From: Ferrovaceae bacterium
GTDB lineage: Bacteria; Pseudomonadota; Gammaproteobacteria; Burkholderiales; Ferrovaceae
Assembly: GCA_027449685.1 (NCBI GenBank)
Contig: DAIDLC010000002.1
Span: 1 to 64,000 of the forward strand
Length of the DNA: 64,000 nucleotides
Direction: 5' to 3'
The translations under genes and the position numbers were made by a program. A model generated the notes under the pieces. It made no database searches, had not been told where the DNA came from, and was given only the letters and a program-made list of their open reading frames with translations. Every line of letters starts with the position of its first letter. Within the stretch, counting starts at the first letter, position 1. Below are positions 17,303 through 27,784 of this stretch, in pieces.

Positions 17303-17941
17303 CTAAGGGTTCCAATGAACAAAATTAGCCAATAGCGCCAGCCCGGATGCCGCGCTCTTTTCGGGATGAAATTGAACCGCAAACAGATTGTCCTGGGCTA
17401 CGGCACAGGTGAAGACAAAGGGATAGCGACTGGTCGCCGCGGCCAGTTGTGAGGCATGTTCCTGCACAAAGTAGCTATGCACGAAATAAAACCTGGTCCC
17501 GCCAGGAATTCCCCGCCAAAGCACATGATCCTGACAAGGCTCTACTTCGTTCCAACCCATGTGCGGGACCTTCAATCGGGCACCATCCGCAGCAAACATG
17601 TGCTGTGCCGGAAAACGGCGGACTTGCCCGGAAAGCAGACCCAATCCGGCACAAGGTCCTTCTTCCGAGGCGTCAAACAACATCTGCAAACCAATGCACA
17701 AACCCAGAAACGGCTTGTTGCGAGCCGCTTCCAGGAGTGGTTCGCGCAAGTGGTGCTGCTCGAGGGCGCGCATACAATCGGGCATGGCCCCTTGTCCCGG
17801 AAAGACCACGCGCTGCGCGCGGCGGATCTGGTCTGGATCGGCCGTAATCTTGACCTGGTCCTGGGGCGCCACAACCTCTAACGCCTTGGCCACAGAACGC
17901 AGGTTTCCCATGCCGTAGTCTACAACGGCGATCAGTGCCAC
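17303..17941 (-). CDS. hisH: Imidazole glycerol phosphate synthase, glutaminase subunit
   Basis: Class I glutamine amidotransferase that feeds ammonia to HisF. 212 aa. Nucleophile Cys in GLCIGLQM, oxyanion PGQGAM, and the His-Glu pair in QFHPEKS. Starts [13 protein letters not shown]. The start is GTG 17941 with a G-rich ribosome site; a second GTG two codons upstream is possible. Confidence 0.95.
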   Translation of the reverse strand: MALIAVVDYGMGNLRSVAKALEVVAPQDQVKITADPDQIRRAQRVVFPGQGAMPDCMRALEQHHLREPLLEAARNKPFLGLCIGLQMLFDASEEGPCAGLGLLSGQVRRFPAQHMFAADGARLKVPHMGWNEVEPCQDHVLWRGIPGGTRFYFVHSYFVQEHASQLAAATSRYPFVFTCAVAQDNLFAVQFHPEKSAASGLALLANFVHWNP

Positions 17942-17957
17942 GCCCACCCCCAATCCG

Positions 17958-18545
17958 TCACAGCGATCCTTTGGTAGAAGGCATCCTGTCGCTTGCACGA
18001 GGATCGCGTTCAACCGCGGCACGCAACGCCCTGCCAAAAGCCTTGAAGACGGTTTCGGCCTGGTGATGCGCATTGCGCCCCTTGAGATTGTCTACATGTA
18101 CCGTGATACCCGCATGATTGACGAATCCCTGAAAAAATTCCTGCAGCAAATCCACGTCGAAATCACCAATGCGCGCCCGAGTAAAGGGCACTTGAAAATA
18201 TAAGCCCGGACGTCCCGACAAATCCAGCACCACACGTGTCAGTGATTCGTCCAGAGGAATGCAGGCATGGCCATAGCGCACCAGACCCCTTTTATCCCCT
18301 ACGGCCTGCGCCAAGGCCTGCCCCAGGCAAATGCCCACGTCCTCCACACTATGGTGGGCGTCGATGTGCAGGTCGCCGGTTGCGTGCACCTTCAAATCCA
18401 CGAGTCCGTGCCGCGCCACCTGATCGAGCATATGATCGAGAAACGGCACCCCCGTGTCCAGAGTGGACTGACCGGTGCCATCCAGATCAAGCTCGACAGT
18501 GATGCGAGTTTCCAGGGTGTTGCGCGAAATCTGCGCTGAACGCAT
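17958..18545 (-). CDS. hisB: Imidazoleglycerol-phosphate dehydratase
   Basis: 195-aa monofunctional dehydratase; the histidinol phosphatase domain of enteric HisB is absent. Metal-binding motifs [26 protein letters not shown] and the mirrored [12 protein letters not shown] are present. The missing phosphatase must be encoded elsewhere. Confidence 0.97.
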   Translation of the reverse strand: MRSAQISRNTLETRITVELDLDGTGQSTLDTGVPFLDHMLDQVARHGLVDLKVHATGDLHIDAHHSVEDVGICLGQALAQAVGDKRGLVRYGHACIPLDESLTRVVLDLSGRPGLYFQVPFTRARIGDFDVDLLQEFFQGFVNHAGITVHVDNLKGRNAHHQAETVFKAFGRALRAAVERDPRASDRMPSTKGSL

Positions 18546-18586
18546 TGGGAAGTACCTGTGCGGTTTGAGAATTCAAACGTGTGAAG

Positions 18587-19666
18587 TTAGTCGGAGCAGA
18601 CCGTTTGTTCCAGCACGCTCTGGAATGCCGCCAGAAACTGCTGATTTTCTTCAGGGGAGCCTACCGTCACGCGCAGACAATCCGCCAGAAGGGCATGCGC
18701 TTTCCCCAAATTCTTGATTAATATACCACGATGGCGCAGGCCGTCAAAGATACGCGCCGCTCCTGCCACGCGCAGCAGCAGAAAATTGGCCTCACTGGGA
18801 AAAACCGTCACCCCCTGAAGGGAGGACAATTGGGTGCGCAACACTTCCCGTTGCTGTCGGATGCACGCTGTTTGCTCCTGCAATACCGACAAACGGCTCA
18901 ACAGGTAGCTGGCAACAGCCTGATCCGGAACGGAAATGTTATAAGGCAAGCGGACTTTTTCCAACTGATCGAGCAACTCCCGTGGACCTGCCAAAAACCC
19001 CAGACGGATCCCGGCCAACCCCAACTTCGAGAGTGTACGCATCACCAGCAAGTTGGGATAACTGAGTAATTCCGGCAGAAATGATTCGTCCGTAAAGGGA
19101 AAGTAGGCTTCATCCACTACCACCAAACCAGAGGATTGGTGCAATACCTTGCGCAGCAGGGAGGCGTCAAAACAGTTCCCCGTGGGATTATTGGGATAAG
19201 CCAAAAAAATAACCGCAGGCTGATGGTACTCAATGGCCTGCAACAGGGGTTTCTCGTCCAGTTGGAACTGGGGGTCGAGAGGAACCCCCACATAGTCCAT
19301 GCCCACGAAGGTCGCCACCATGCGGAACATCACAAAGGAGGGTTCTACTCCCAGCATCACGGCGCCCGGTTGGGCGGTGGCCATGGCGATCATCTGAATG
19401 ATTTCGTCGGAGCCATTTCCCAGCAACAGGCCCGCTTGATGTGGCACACCCATGTGCTGATACAACAACTCTCGCAAGCGTTCGGGGCGGGACTCTGGAT
19501 AGCGGTTGAACGCCAGTCGCGACAGGATCTGCGCCAATTCCTGCTGCAACGGGGCAGGAAGAGGATATGGGTTTTCCATGGCATCCAGTTTGAGCATCCC
19601 TTGGGAGTCAGGAACCTCGTAGGCCCCCAAGGCCTGAATCTGCGGCCTGATCACGCCAGGATTCAT
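18587..19666 (-). CDS. hisC: Histidinol-phosphate aminotransferase
   Basis: PLP enzyme, 359 aa. The substrate region reads [15 protein letters not shown] contacts [17 protein letters not shown] and VVDEAYFPF; the PLP lysine is in [14 protein letters not shown]. The ATG at 19666 overlaps the hisD stop by four bases. Same transcript as hisD. Confidence 0.96.
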   Translation of the reverse strand: MNPGVIRPQIQALGAYEVPDSQGMLKLDAMENPYPLPAPLQQELAQILSRLAFNRYPESRPERLRELLYQHMGVPHQAGLLLGNGSDEIIQMIAMATAQPGAVMLGVEPSFVMFRMVATFVGMDYVGVPLDPQFQLDEKPLLQAIEYHQPAVIFLAYPNNPTGNCFDASLLRKVLHQSSGLVVVDEAYFPFTDESFLPELLSYPNLLVMRTLSKLGLAGIRLGFLAGPRELLDQLEKVRLPYNISVPDQAVASYLLSRLSVLQEQTACIRQQREVLRTQLSSLQGVTVFPSEANFLLLRVAGAARIFDGLRHRGILIKNLGKAHALLADCLRVTVGSPEENQQFLAAFQSVLEQTVCSD

Positions 19667-20967
19667 CGATGCTCCAGGCGCATGGCGGCCGAGCAGGCAT
19701 GCGCCTGCAAACCTTCCTGCTCTGCCAGGTCGCGGGCAATTCGACCCAGCGTCTGCGCTCCTGCGGCAGAAACCTGAATCAGGCTGGAACGTTTCTGGAA
19801 ATCGTACACCCCCAGGGGAGATGCGAAACGAGCAGTCCTACCCGTGGGTAACACGTGATTGGGGCCGGCACAGTAATCCCCCAAGGCTTCAGAACTGTAG
19901 GCCCCCACAAAAATGGCTCCGGCATGACGCAGCAATGGTAGCCAGCGTTCTGGATGCAAGACCGAGAGTTCCAGATGTTCTGGCGCTATCTGGTTGGAGA
20001 GTTGGCAGGCTTCTTCCAGATCCCGCACCTGAATGAGAGCACCGCGACTTTCCAGGGAGGACTGAATGACTGCCTGACGCGGCATGCGGGATAACTGCTG
20101 ATGCATGGCTGCCGCCACCTGATCCAGATACTCTCCATCGGGGCTCAACACAAGGGATTGGGCCAATTCGTCATGTTCGGCCTGGGAAAACAGATCCATG
20201 GCAATCCACTCGGGAGACGTGCTGCCATCTGCAATCACCAGGATTTCCGAGGGGCCTGCCACCATGTCGATTCCCACGACGCCAAACACGCGCCGTTTGG
20301 CCGCTGCCACATAGGTATTGCCCGGACCCACAATCTTGTCCACCGCCGGAATGGTTGCTGTGCCATAGGCCAGGGCAGCAATGGCTTGTGCTCCACCGAT
20401 GGTAAATACCCGCGTTACCCCACCCAGAGCCGCTGCAGCCAGTACCAGTTCATTGCGCACACCCTCTGGTGTGGGAACCACCATGATGATTTCCTGTACT
20501 CCCGCTACAGCCGCAGGAATCGCATTCATCAGTACCGAAGAGGGGTACACGGCTTTGCCGCCAGGCACGTACAAGCCCACACGATCCAGGGGCGATAGGC
20601 GCTGTCCCAAAACTGTGCCATCCGCCTCGGTATAGCTCCAACTGTCACTTTTCTGCCGCTCATGGAACAAACGGATCCGTTGCGCGGCAGTTTCCAGAGC
20701 CCTTCGCACAGCGTCGGGAAGAGCCTCCAGGCTCTGGTGCAAGTCAGATTGGGTCAGCTCCAGAAGTGCTGGTTGCGCTACATCCAACCGATCGAATTGG
20801 CGGGTGTAATCCAAAAGCGCTTGATCACCCCGCATACGCACCTGCGCGATGATGTCCGCCACCACCTGATCCACAGCCGGATCCTGCGCGCTTTCAAAGG
20901 CGGTTAGGTGCGCCAGTGTGGCCGCGAAATCGGGGGCCGCGGAATGCAATCGCCTCAGTTTCATCAT
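19663..20967 (-). CDS. hisD: Histidinol dehydrogenase
   Basis: Last two steps of histidine synthesis, NAD- and zinc-dependent. 434 aa. Motifs: [44 protein letters not shown] and the His pair APEHLEL, with GPNHVLPT near the C-terminus. Overlaps hisG (ATGA) and hisC. Confidence 0.97.
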   Translation of the reverse strand: MMKLRRLHSAAPDFAATLAHLTAFESAQDPAVDQVVADIIAQVRMRGDQALLDYTRQFDRLDVAQPALLELTQSDLHQSLEALPDAVRRALETAAQRIRLFHERQKSDSWSYTEADGTVLGQRLSPLDRVGLYVPGGKAVYPSSVLMNAIPAAVAGVQEIIMVVPTPEGVRNELVLAAAALGGVTRVFTIGGAQAIAALAYGTATIPAVDKIVGPGNTYVAAAKRRVFGVVGIDMVAGPSEILVIADGSTSPEWIAMDLFSQAEHDELAQSLVLSPDGEYLDQVAAAMHQQLSRMPRQAVIQSSLESRGALIQVRDLEEACQLSNQIAPEHLELSVLHPERWLPLLRHAGAIFVGAYSSEALGDYCAGPNHVLPTGRTARFASPLGVYDFQKRSSLIQVSAAGAQTLGRIARDLAEQEGLQAHACSAAMRLEHR

Positions 20968-21658
20968 CCTGGTTGCCTTGTATTCGTTCGACCCCTCATG
21001 GCGGCCGCAACGCCTGTTGAAAACGCATCGAGAAGAGGCGCCATGCGGGCACGATTGAGTTTCCAGGCCGCCACATTGAGTATCAGGCGGGCGCTGATCG
21101 CCGTAATTTCTTCCACCGCTTCCAGATGATTGGCCTTCAGTGTATTGCCGCTGCTGACCAAATCCACGATGACATCAGCCAGACCCGTCAAGGGGGCAAG
21201 TTCCATGGATCCATACAATTTGATGAGATCCACATGCACGCCTTTGAGCGCGAAGTGATCGCGCGCGCTACTGGCATATTTGGTCGCCACCCGCAACCTC
21301 GCACCACGTTGAATCGCCTTGGCATAATCGAAACCCTGAGGAACCGCCACCATCAACCGACAGCGGGCAATGCCCAGATCTAGCGGTTGATAAAGCCCCT
21401 CCCCACCATGCTCCAGCAAGACATCTTTACCAGCCACCCCCATGTCGGCTGCCCCGTATTGAACGTACGTGGGAACATCGGAGGCACGCACGATCACCAA
21501 TCGGACATCAGGACGATTGGTGGGCAGAATGAGCTGGCGCGAACTTTCCGGATCTGCCAACGCAGTGATGCCCGCTTCCTGGAGCAAGGGCAGGGTATCT
21601 TCAAAAATGCGGCCTTTGGACAGGGCCAACGTGATGCCTTGAAAAGGAGAAAGCGTCA

Positions 21659-21659
<1 letters not shown>
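20964..21659 (-). CDS. hisG: ATP phosphoribosyltransferase, short form
   Basis: First, feedback-controlled step of histidine synthesis. 231 aa, the short HisG(S) form lacking the C-terminal ACT-like regulatory domain, so it should need a HisZ partner, which is not in the window. Motifs: [16 protein letters not shown] and the PRPP loop [13 protein letters not shown] (E/D-x-VxSGxT). ATG 21659 shares a base with the murA stop; a TTG one codon earlier is less likely. Confidence 0.95.
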
Positions 21660-22924
<1,265 letters not shown>

Positions 22925-22935
22925 TCAGACAATCC

Positions 22936-23181
22936 TCAGGAGCGTTGCAGTTCGGCCCACTGTTGGGGCGTGAGCGTGCGCATGGAAAGCGCATGAATTT
23001 CGGAACGCATTCTGTCGCCCAATGCCTGGTACACCAACTGATGCTGGGCCACGCGGGACTTTCCCGCAAACAGATGACTGACGATCAGTGCCTCGAAATG
23101 GTGTCCATCTCCACTCACCTCCACCTTTTCGCAGGCCATGCCCGATTGGATGTAACGCTCGATATCTTGCGGAATAACCAT
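22936..23181 (-). CDS. ibaG: BolA-family protein IbaG
   Basis: 81-aa BolA-fold protein that may bind Fe-S clusters with a monothiol glutaredoxin. Conserved KVEVSGDGHHFEALIVS and SRVAQHQLVYQALGDRM. Its position next to murA and the mla cluster matches E. coli ibaG rather than bolA. ATG 23181. Confidence 0.92.
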   Translation of the reverse strand: MVIPQDIERYIQSGMACEKVEVSGDGHHFEALIVSHLFAGKSRVAQHQLVYQALGDRMRSEIHALSMRTLTPQQWAELQRS

Positions 23182-23203
23182 GATGAAAGCTCTCTCGTTG
23201 AGG

Positions 23204-23965
23204 TCAGGTACGCAAACGCCAACCGCTGCGCAACACCGCCAAGGTCGTCCATGATAAAGCCAAACCTGTACTTCCCACAACGAACAGAGAGGCCCAGGGG
23301 GAGACGTCTGCAACGCCCAACAGACCATAGCGGAAGCCATCGATGGCATAAAAAAACGGATTGAATCGAGTCATTTGCGCCCAAAAAGGAGGCAAGGCGT
23401 GAAGGGAGTAAAAAGCCCCAGAAAGAAAGGTCAAGGGCAGAATGACGAAGTTTTGCCACACGGCCATCTGATCGAATTTTTCCGCCCAAATTCCCGCCAG
23501 TATCCCCAATGACCCGGCCATGATGGTTGCGAGCAGCGTGAAAGCCAACAGCCAGAAAACATGCATCAGCGGCAATTCAAAGAAAAACCAGGCCGTGAGC
23601 CAAACCACACTCCCTACCAACACCCCCCTGACCACAGCCGCCAGCACATAGGCCCAATAGAATTCCCAGGTCGACAAAGGGGTTAGCAGGATAAACACCA
23701 AATTTCCCGTCACCTTGGATTGCACCAGACTGGAGGAGGTATTGGCAAAGGCATTCTGCAACATGGACATCATGACCAAACCCGGAATCAGAAACGCGCC
23801 GTAGGTCACACCGGGATAAATGGTGGGACGTCCTGCCATGACCTGAGCGAAGACCAACAGGTATAACAGGGTCGAGATCAGTGGGGCCAAAATCGTCTGA
23901 AACCAGACCTTCCAGAACCGCAGGATTTCCTTGAACAATAGGGTGCGAAAGCCCTGCATGATCAT
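23204..23965 (-). CDS. ABC-2 type exporter permease (YadH-like)
   Basis: 253-aa inner-membrane permease with six hydrophobic segments, pairing with the ATPase encoded upstream. The LLYLLVFAQVM and FNPFFYAIDGFRYGLLG regions match the ABC-2 family; the latter is the usual motif before the final helix. ATG 23965 overlaps the ATPase stop. Substrate unknown. The adjacency to mlaB and ibaG is common in beta/gammaproteobacteria. Confidence 0.9.
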   Translation of the reverse strand: MIMQGFRTLLFKEILRFWKVWFQTILAPLISTLLYLLVFAQVMAGRPTIYPGVTYGAFLIPGLVMMSMLQNAFANTSSSLVQSKVTGNLVFILLTPLSTWEFYWAYVLAAVVRGVLVGSVVWLTAWFFFELPLMHVFWLLAFTLLATIMAGSLGILAGIWAEKFDQMAVWQNFVILPLTFLSGAFYSLHALPPFWAQMTRFNPFFYAIDGFRYGLLGVADVSPWASLFVVGSTGLALSWTTLAVLRSGWRLRT

Positions 23966-24705
23966 TGATCTCCCTGGGATCCATGCTGGTGCATGATCGA
24001 CACGAACACCTCCTCCAGACTCTCCGATTGGTAAGACTGAAGCAAATGGCGGATTTCGTCCATGGCCACAATCTGGCCTTGTTTCAGAATAGCCACATGC
24101 CGGCACAGCGCCTCCGCTTCGTCCAGATAATGGGTGGTCAGCAGGATCGTGTGCCCTTCCTTCTGATTGAGACGCTGAATGAACTTCCATAAACTTTGAC
24201 GCAATTCCACATCCACGCCAGCGGTCGGTTCATCCAGAACGATTACGGGGGGGCGGTGTACCAGGGCCTGAGCGATCAACACCCGGCGTTTCATGCCTCC
24301 CGAGAGGGCACGCATGTTGGCCTCAGCCTTGTCGGCCAGTTGCAGATTGAACAGGATATCATCGATCCAATCGTCATTATGTCGCAGACCAAAATAACCG
24401 GACTGTATTCTCAGGGTTTCGCGCACCGTAAAAAAAGGATCGAATACCAATTCCTGGGGAACCACTCCCACGCTGCGCCGGGCAGCACGGTAGTCCTTGA
24501 GGACATCATGCCCCATAACCCGCAGCACTCCCGAGTCCGGCCTGGACAAACCAGCCAAGGCATTGATGAGCGTTGTTTTCCCCGCACCGTTGGGACCCAG
24601 CAGGGCAAAGAAATCCCCCTGAGGGACCAGAAGGCTAACGCCCTTGAGCGCCTGCATGGTGCCAAAAGATTTGCGCAGATCCCGAATTTCGATGGCAGGT
24701 TCCAT
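23962..24705 (-). CDS. ABC exporter ATPase (YadG-like)
   Basis: 247 aa. Walker A GPNGAGKT, signature LSGGMKRR, Walker B VIVLDEPTAGVD and switch His in TTHYLDEAE are all present. Couples with the YadH-like permease. ATG 24705; a TTG precedes it by one codon. Only 9 bp from mlaB, so probably on the mla transcript. Substrate unknown. Confidence 0.92.
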   Translation of the reverse strand: MEPAIEIRDLRKSFGTMQALKGVSLLVPQGDFFALLGPNGAGKTTLINALAGLSRPDSGVLRVMGHDVLKDYRAARRSVGVVPQELVFDPFFTVRETLRIQSGYFGLRHNDDWIDDILFNLQLADKAEANMRALSGGMKRRVLIAQALVHRPPVIVLDEPTAGVDVELRQSLWKFIQRLNQKEGHTILLTTHYLDEAEALCRHVAILKQGQIVAMDEIRHLLQSYQSESLEEVFVSIMHQHGSQGDQ

Positions 24706-24714
24706 CAAGAATCT

Positions 24715-25011
24715 CTATGCCTCAACCCCGGAATTCTCTTGCAGCAAAAACGTGACACCATAGAGTTCGGCCAGTACCCGAAGATTGTCCGGAACATGCA
24801 CGAAATGCACCTGACTGCCGGCCGACTCGGCATCGCGGCGCCACTGCAACATCAACGCCAGAGCAGAGGAATCGATATCGGTGACCTCCGAAAAATCCAC
24901 CACACTGCGCGCCTGGGAAAAGGAGGGCACACTGGTTTGCAGCAAGGTTGTAACCGTGTCAATGCGAACGGGTCCCGACAAACGCAGGACGTGAGCTTCT
25001 GCGGGGCTCAT
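24715..25011 (-). CDS. mlaB: STAS-domain protein MlaB
   Basis: Small cytoplasmic partner of the MlaF ATPase in the phospholipid transporter. 98 aa. STAS fold with DFSEVTDIDSSALALML, where the Ser-Ser after DID is the conserved phosphorylatable/contact position. ATG 25011 overlaps the mlaC stop. Confidence 0.9.
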   Translation of the reverse strand: MSPAEAHVLRLSGPVRIDTVTTLLQTSVPSFSQARSVVDFSEVTDIDSSALALMLQWRRDAESAGSQVHFVHVPDNLRVLAELYGVTFLLQENSGVEA

Positions 25012-25634
25012 TTGGCTTCAGCGGCCTTGCGCTTTTGCTCTAGCGCCTGGATCAGGCCATCGATTCCGTTACGCCGTACGATATCGGAAAACTCGCCCCG
25101 GTAATTGGTGACCAGACTGACTCCATCCACCTTGATGTCATAGACTTTCCAGTCACTTCCCAGCTGTTCCATGCTGTAGTCGATAGGAATGTTTTGCCCG
25201 CCAGAGGGCACCAGTAGCGTATGTACCACGGCCTCCTTGTCCGCAGCCTGAACTTCGGAGCCTTTTACCTGAAGCGTCTGATCCTTGTACTGCGACAAGG
25301 AACTGGAATAGGTGCGTACCAACAAGTCCTTGAAGTCCTCGGTGATCTGCTTTTGCTGTTCACCGGAGGCCTGGTTCCAGTTGCGTCCCATGGCCAGGCG
25401 CGTCATGCGGGTAAAGTCGAAATGGGGCAACACCTTTTGATTGATCAAGGCATAGGCCTTGTTGCGATCCCCGGCCTGAATGCTTTTGTCTGCCTTGACG
25501 GTAGCAATGACTTCGTCTGCCGTTTGGCGAATGACCGCCTCAGGGGTCGATTCCGCGCCCCACAGCACGCAGGACAGCAGCACTCCACCAAAAAACAACC
25601 CAGTCCGCAAAACGCGCTTCATCTCAACCATCAT
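25008..25634 (-). CDS. mlaC: Periplasmic phospholipid-binding protein MlaC
   Basis: Shuttles phospholipid between outer-membrane MlaA and the inner-membrane MlaFEDB. 208 aa with a signal peptide (LFFGGVLLSCVLWGAES). Family blocks KVLPHFDFTRMTRLAMGRNW (split in use as LPHFDF and MGRNW) and IPIDYSM, WKVYDIKVDGVSLV. Overlaps mlaD by ATGA. An internal ATG (25622) is an alternative start. Confidence 0.94.
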   Translation of the reverse strand: MMVEMKRVLRTGLFFGGVLLSCVLWGAESTPEAVIRQTADEVIATVKADKSIQAGDRNKAYALINQKVLPHFDFTRMTRLAMGRNWNQASGEQQKQITEDFKDLLVRTYSSSLSQYKDQTLQVKGSEVQAADKEAVVHTLLVPSGGQNIPIDYSMEQLGSDWKVYDIKVDGVSLVTNYRGEFSDIVRRNGIDGLIQALEQKRKAAEAK

Positions 25635-26113
25635 TTTTCCGCTCCCTTCGCCGTGTTCCCGTCCTGTGCCTTGTTAAACAGGAACTGACCAATCAGTCGT
25701 TCCAATACCATCGCCCCTTGGGCCAATTTGATTTCATCGCCATTTTTCAGCATCTTGTCGTCACCCCCTGCATCCAGACCAATGTATTGCTCCCCCAATA
25801 TTCCCGAAGTGAGCACAGAAGCCGAGGTGTCGGTGGGAAAATGATATTGCTCATCGATGCTCATGCGGACCTCAGCGTTGTAATGCACCGCATCGAAATG
25901 AATCGAGGAGACGCGACCCACCAAAACACCGGCACTGCGCACCGGCGCCCGCTCCTTGAGTTGTCCGATATTGTCGAAATGGGCGCTTACCGAATAAGTT
26001 TTCCCACTGGAGCCAAAGGACAAATTTCCCACCTTGAAGGCCAACATGAGAAAAGCCATAAAACCCAACAATACAAAAAAGCCTACCCATAAGTTCAATG
26101 TGCTGCGTTCCAT
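25631..26113 (-). CDS. mlaD: MCE-domain protein MlaD
   Basis: Anchored periplasmic hexamer that binds lipid. 160 aa. One N-terminal helix (LWVGFFVLLGFMAFLML), then a single MCE domain with YSVSAHFDNIGQLKERAPVR (key piece FDNIGQL) and GVLVGRV. ATG 26113 lies in TGATG with the mlaE stop and has AAAGGGTGG upstream; GTG 26122 would add three residues. Confidence 0.95.
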   Translation of the reverse strand: MERSTLNLWVGFFVLLGFMAFLMLAFKVGNLSFGSSGKTYSVSAHFDNIGQLKERAPVRSAGVLVGRVSSIHFDAVHYNAEVRMSIDEQYHFPTDTSASVLTSGILGEQYIGLDAGGDDKMLKNGDEIKLAQGAMVLERLIGQFLFNKAQDGNTAKGAEK

Positions 26114-26913
26114 CAGTTCCACCCTTTCAGCATAAAAGCAGTCAGTAACAGATCGAGGGCCAGTATGGCCAGGGAAGAGGTCACCACGGTTCGCGTTGTG
26201 GCGCCGGACACGCCCTCCGCCGTGGGAGGAGCTTCATACCCTTCAAACGTTGCAATCGCCGAAACCGCTACACCAAATACCAGACTTTTGATGATGCCAT
26301 TGACCACATCCTGTCTAAAATCTACCGCAGCCTGCATTTGTGACCAGAAGGCGCCATTGTCCACCCCAATGAGTACCACAGCCACGACGAAGCCGCCAAA
26401 AATCCCCATGCCGCTAAACAGCAAGGCAAGCAGCGGCATGGAGAGCACCCCGCCCCAAAAACGCGGAGCCACCACACGAGCAACCGGGTTGACGGCCATC
26501 ATTTCCATGGCGGACAGTTGTTCGGTTGCCTTCATCAAACCAATTTCTGCGGTAATGGCCGAGCCTGCCCGACTGGCAAAAAGCAAGGCCGATACCACAG
26601 GCCCCATTTCACGCACCAGAGCCAATGCCACCAGGACCCCCACGCTCTCCTCAGAGCCATATTTCTGCAAGGTTTCGTGACCCTGCAAACCCAATACCAT
26701 GCCCACAAACAACCCGGAAACCAGGATGATGATGAGGGACTGCACGCCCGCATAGTAGACTTCGCGGACAATCAAACTGGGGCGCTTGAAAGGGGTGGCG
26801 GAATGGACCAGAATCAACGCGAGAAATGTCACCGTGGCCCCAATGCGCTCCACAATTTTGAGCGTACGATCACCCACCACGCGCACGGCCTTCAGAACAG
26901 AATCAACCATCAT
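26113..26913 (-). CDS. mlaE: Phospholipid transport permease MlaE
   Basis: 266-aa permease with the MlaE family helix bundle. Conserved LVREMGPVVSALLFASRAGSA (key pieces LVREMGPV and AGSAITAEIG) and the MEMMAVNP loop. Overlaps mlaF by ATGA and mlaD by TGATG. Together with MlaF, MlaD and MlaB it forms the inner-membrane Mla complex that keeps the outer leaflet asymmetric. Confidence 0.96.
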   Translation of the reverse strand: MMVDSVLKAVRVVGDRTLKIVERIGATVTFLALILVHSATPFKRPSLIVREVYYAGVQSLIIILVSGLFVGMVLGLQGHETLQKYGSEESVGVLVALALVREMGPVVSALLFASRAGSAITAEIGLMKATEQLSAMEMMAVNPVARVVAPRFWGGVLSMPLLALLFSGMGIFGGFVVAVVLIGVDNGAFWSQMQAAVDFRQDVVNGIIKSLVFGVAVSAIATFEGYEAPPTAEGVSGATTRTVVTSSLAILALDLLLTAFMLKGWN

Positions 26914-27716
26914 GCAGGCCGTCCCGCCAGGCCGAAATCTGGTTGAATGGGTTGGGCCGGATAATGAAACGGCATGGGGCCGTCCGATTCACCCCACACA
27001 AATTGATGGACAAACGGCAGTGTGGAGGCGCGAATCTGATCTGGCGTACCCTCCGCCAGAATGACACCTTCCGCCACAAAATAAACATAGTCGACAATTT
27101 TCAAAGACTCCTGAATATCATGAGTCACCAGCACAGAGGTCGCACCAAGCGCATCGTTCAAACGCCTGATCAACTGTCCGATAACCCCGAGAGAAATGGG
27201 ATCGAGCCCGGCAAAGGGTTCGTCATACAGAATCAGGCTCGGATCCAGTGCCGTGGCGCGGGCCAAAGCCACCCGACGCGCCATGCCGCCGGAGAGTTCG
27301 GAGGGCATCAGGGTATTCACCCCACGCAACCCTACGGCATTCAGTTTTAACAAGGTCAAGTCGCGAATCATGGATTCGGACAAATCCGTATGTTCGCGCA
27401 TCTGAAAAGCCACATTGTCAAACACGGACAGATCGGTGAACAAGGCTCCAAACTGAAACAGCATGCCCAGTTTACGACGCAAACGGTAAAGTCCCTGTCG
27501 GTCCAGGTGGTTCAGATGTTCTCCTGCCACCATCATCCGCCCCTCTCGGGCTTGCAACTGCCCCCCCATGAGGCGCAGGAGCGTCGTTTTCCCGCAACCA
27601 CTCAACCCCATGATCGCCACCAGACTGCCACGGGGAATCCGCATGTTGATGCCCTTGAGGACCAGGCGCTGTCCGTATCCAAAATTGAGGTTTGAAATTT
27701 CCACCAGGTTTTCCAC
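26910..27716 (-). CDS. mlaF: Phospholipid transport ATPase MlaF
   Basis: 268-aa ABC ATPase. Walker A GLSGCGKTT, signature LSGGMARRVALARA, Walker B LILYDEPFAGLDP, switch VTHDI. The C-terminal extension (FVWGESDGPMPFHYPA) is the handshake tail typical of MlaF. GTG start 27716 after GAAGG. First gene of the mla-to-tat block; the 68 bp upstream to the antiporter stop should hold its promoter. Confidence 0.95.
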   Translation of the reverse strand: MENLVEISNLNFGYGQRLVLKGINMRIPRGSLVAIMGLSGCGKTTLLRLMGGQLQAREGRMMVAGEHLNHLDRQGLYRLRRKLGMLFQFGALFTDLSVFDNVAFQMREHTDLSESMIRDLTLLKLNAVGLRGVNTLMPSELSGGMARRVALARATALDPSLILYDEPFAGLDPISLGVIGQLIRRLNDALGATSVLVTHDIQESLKIVDYVYFVAEGVILAEGTPDQIRASTLPFVHQFVWGESDGPMPFHYPAQPIQPDFGLAGRPA

Positions 27717-27784
27717 GGGGGCTGACCTTCAGTTTCTTGAACATAGCGGAACATTCTAACCTACGCTTTGGCCCCCGACCAAAT

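Noticed and set aside
18587-19666. KLDAMENPY in HisC where KLDANENPY is often quoted
   Set aside because: I take this as a normal variant in proteobacterial HisC; the PLP residues are intact.
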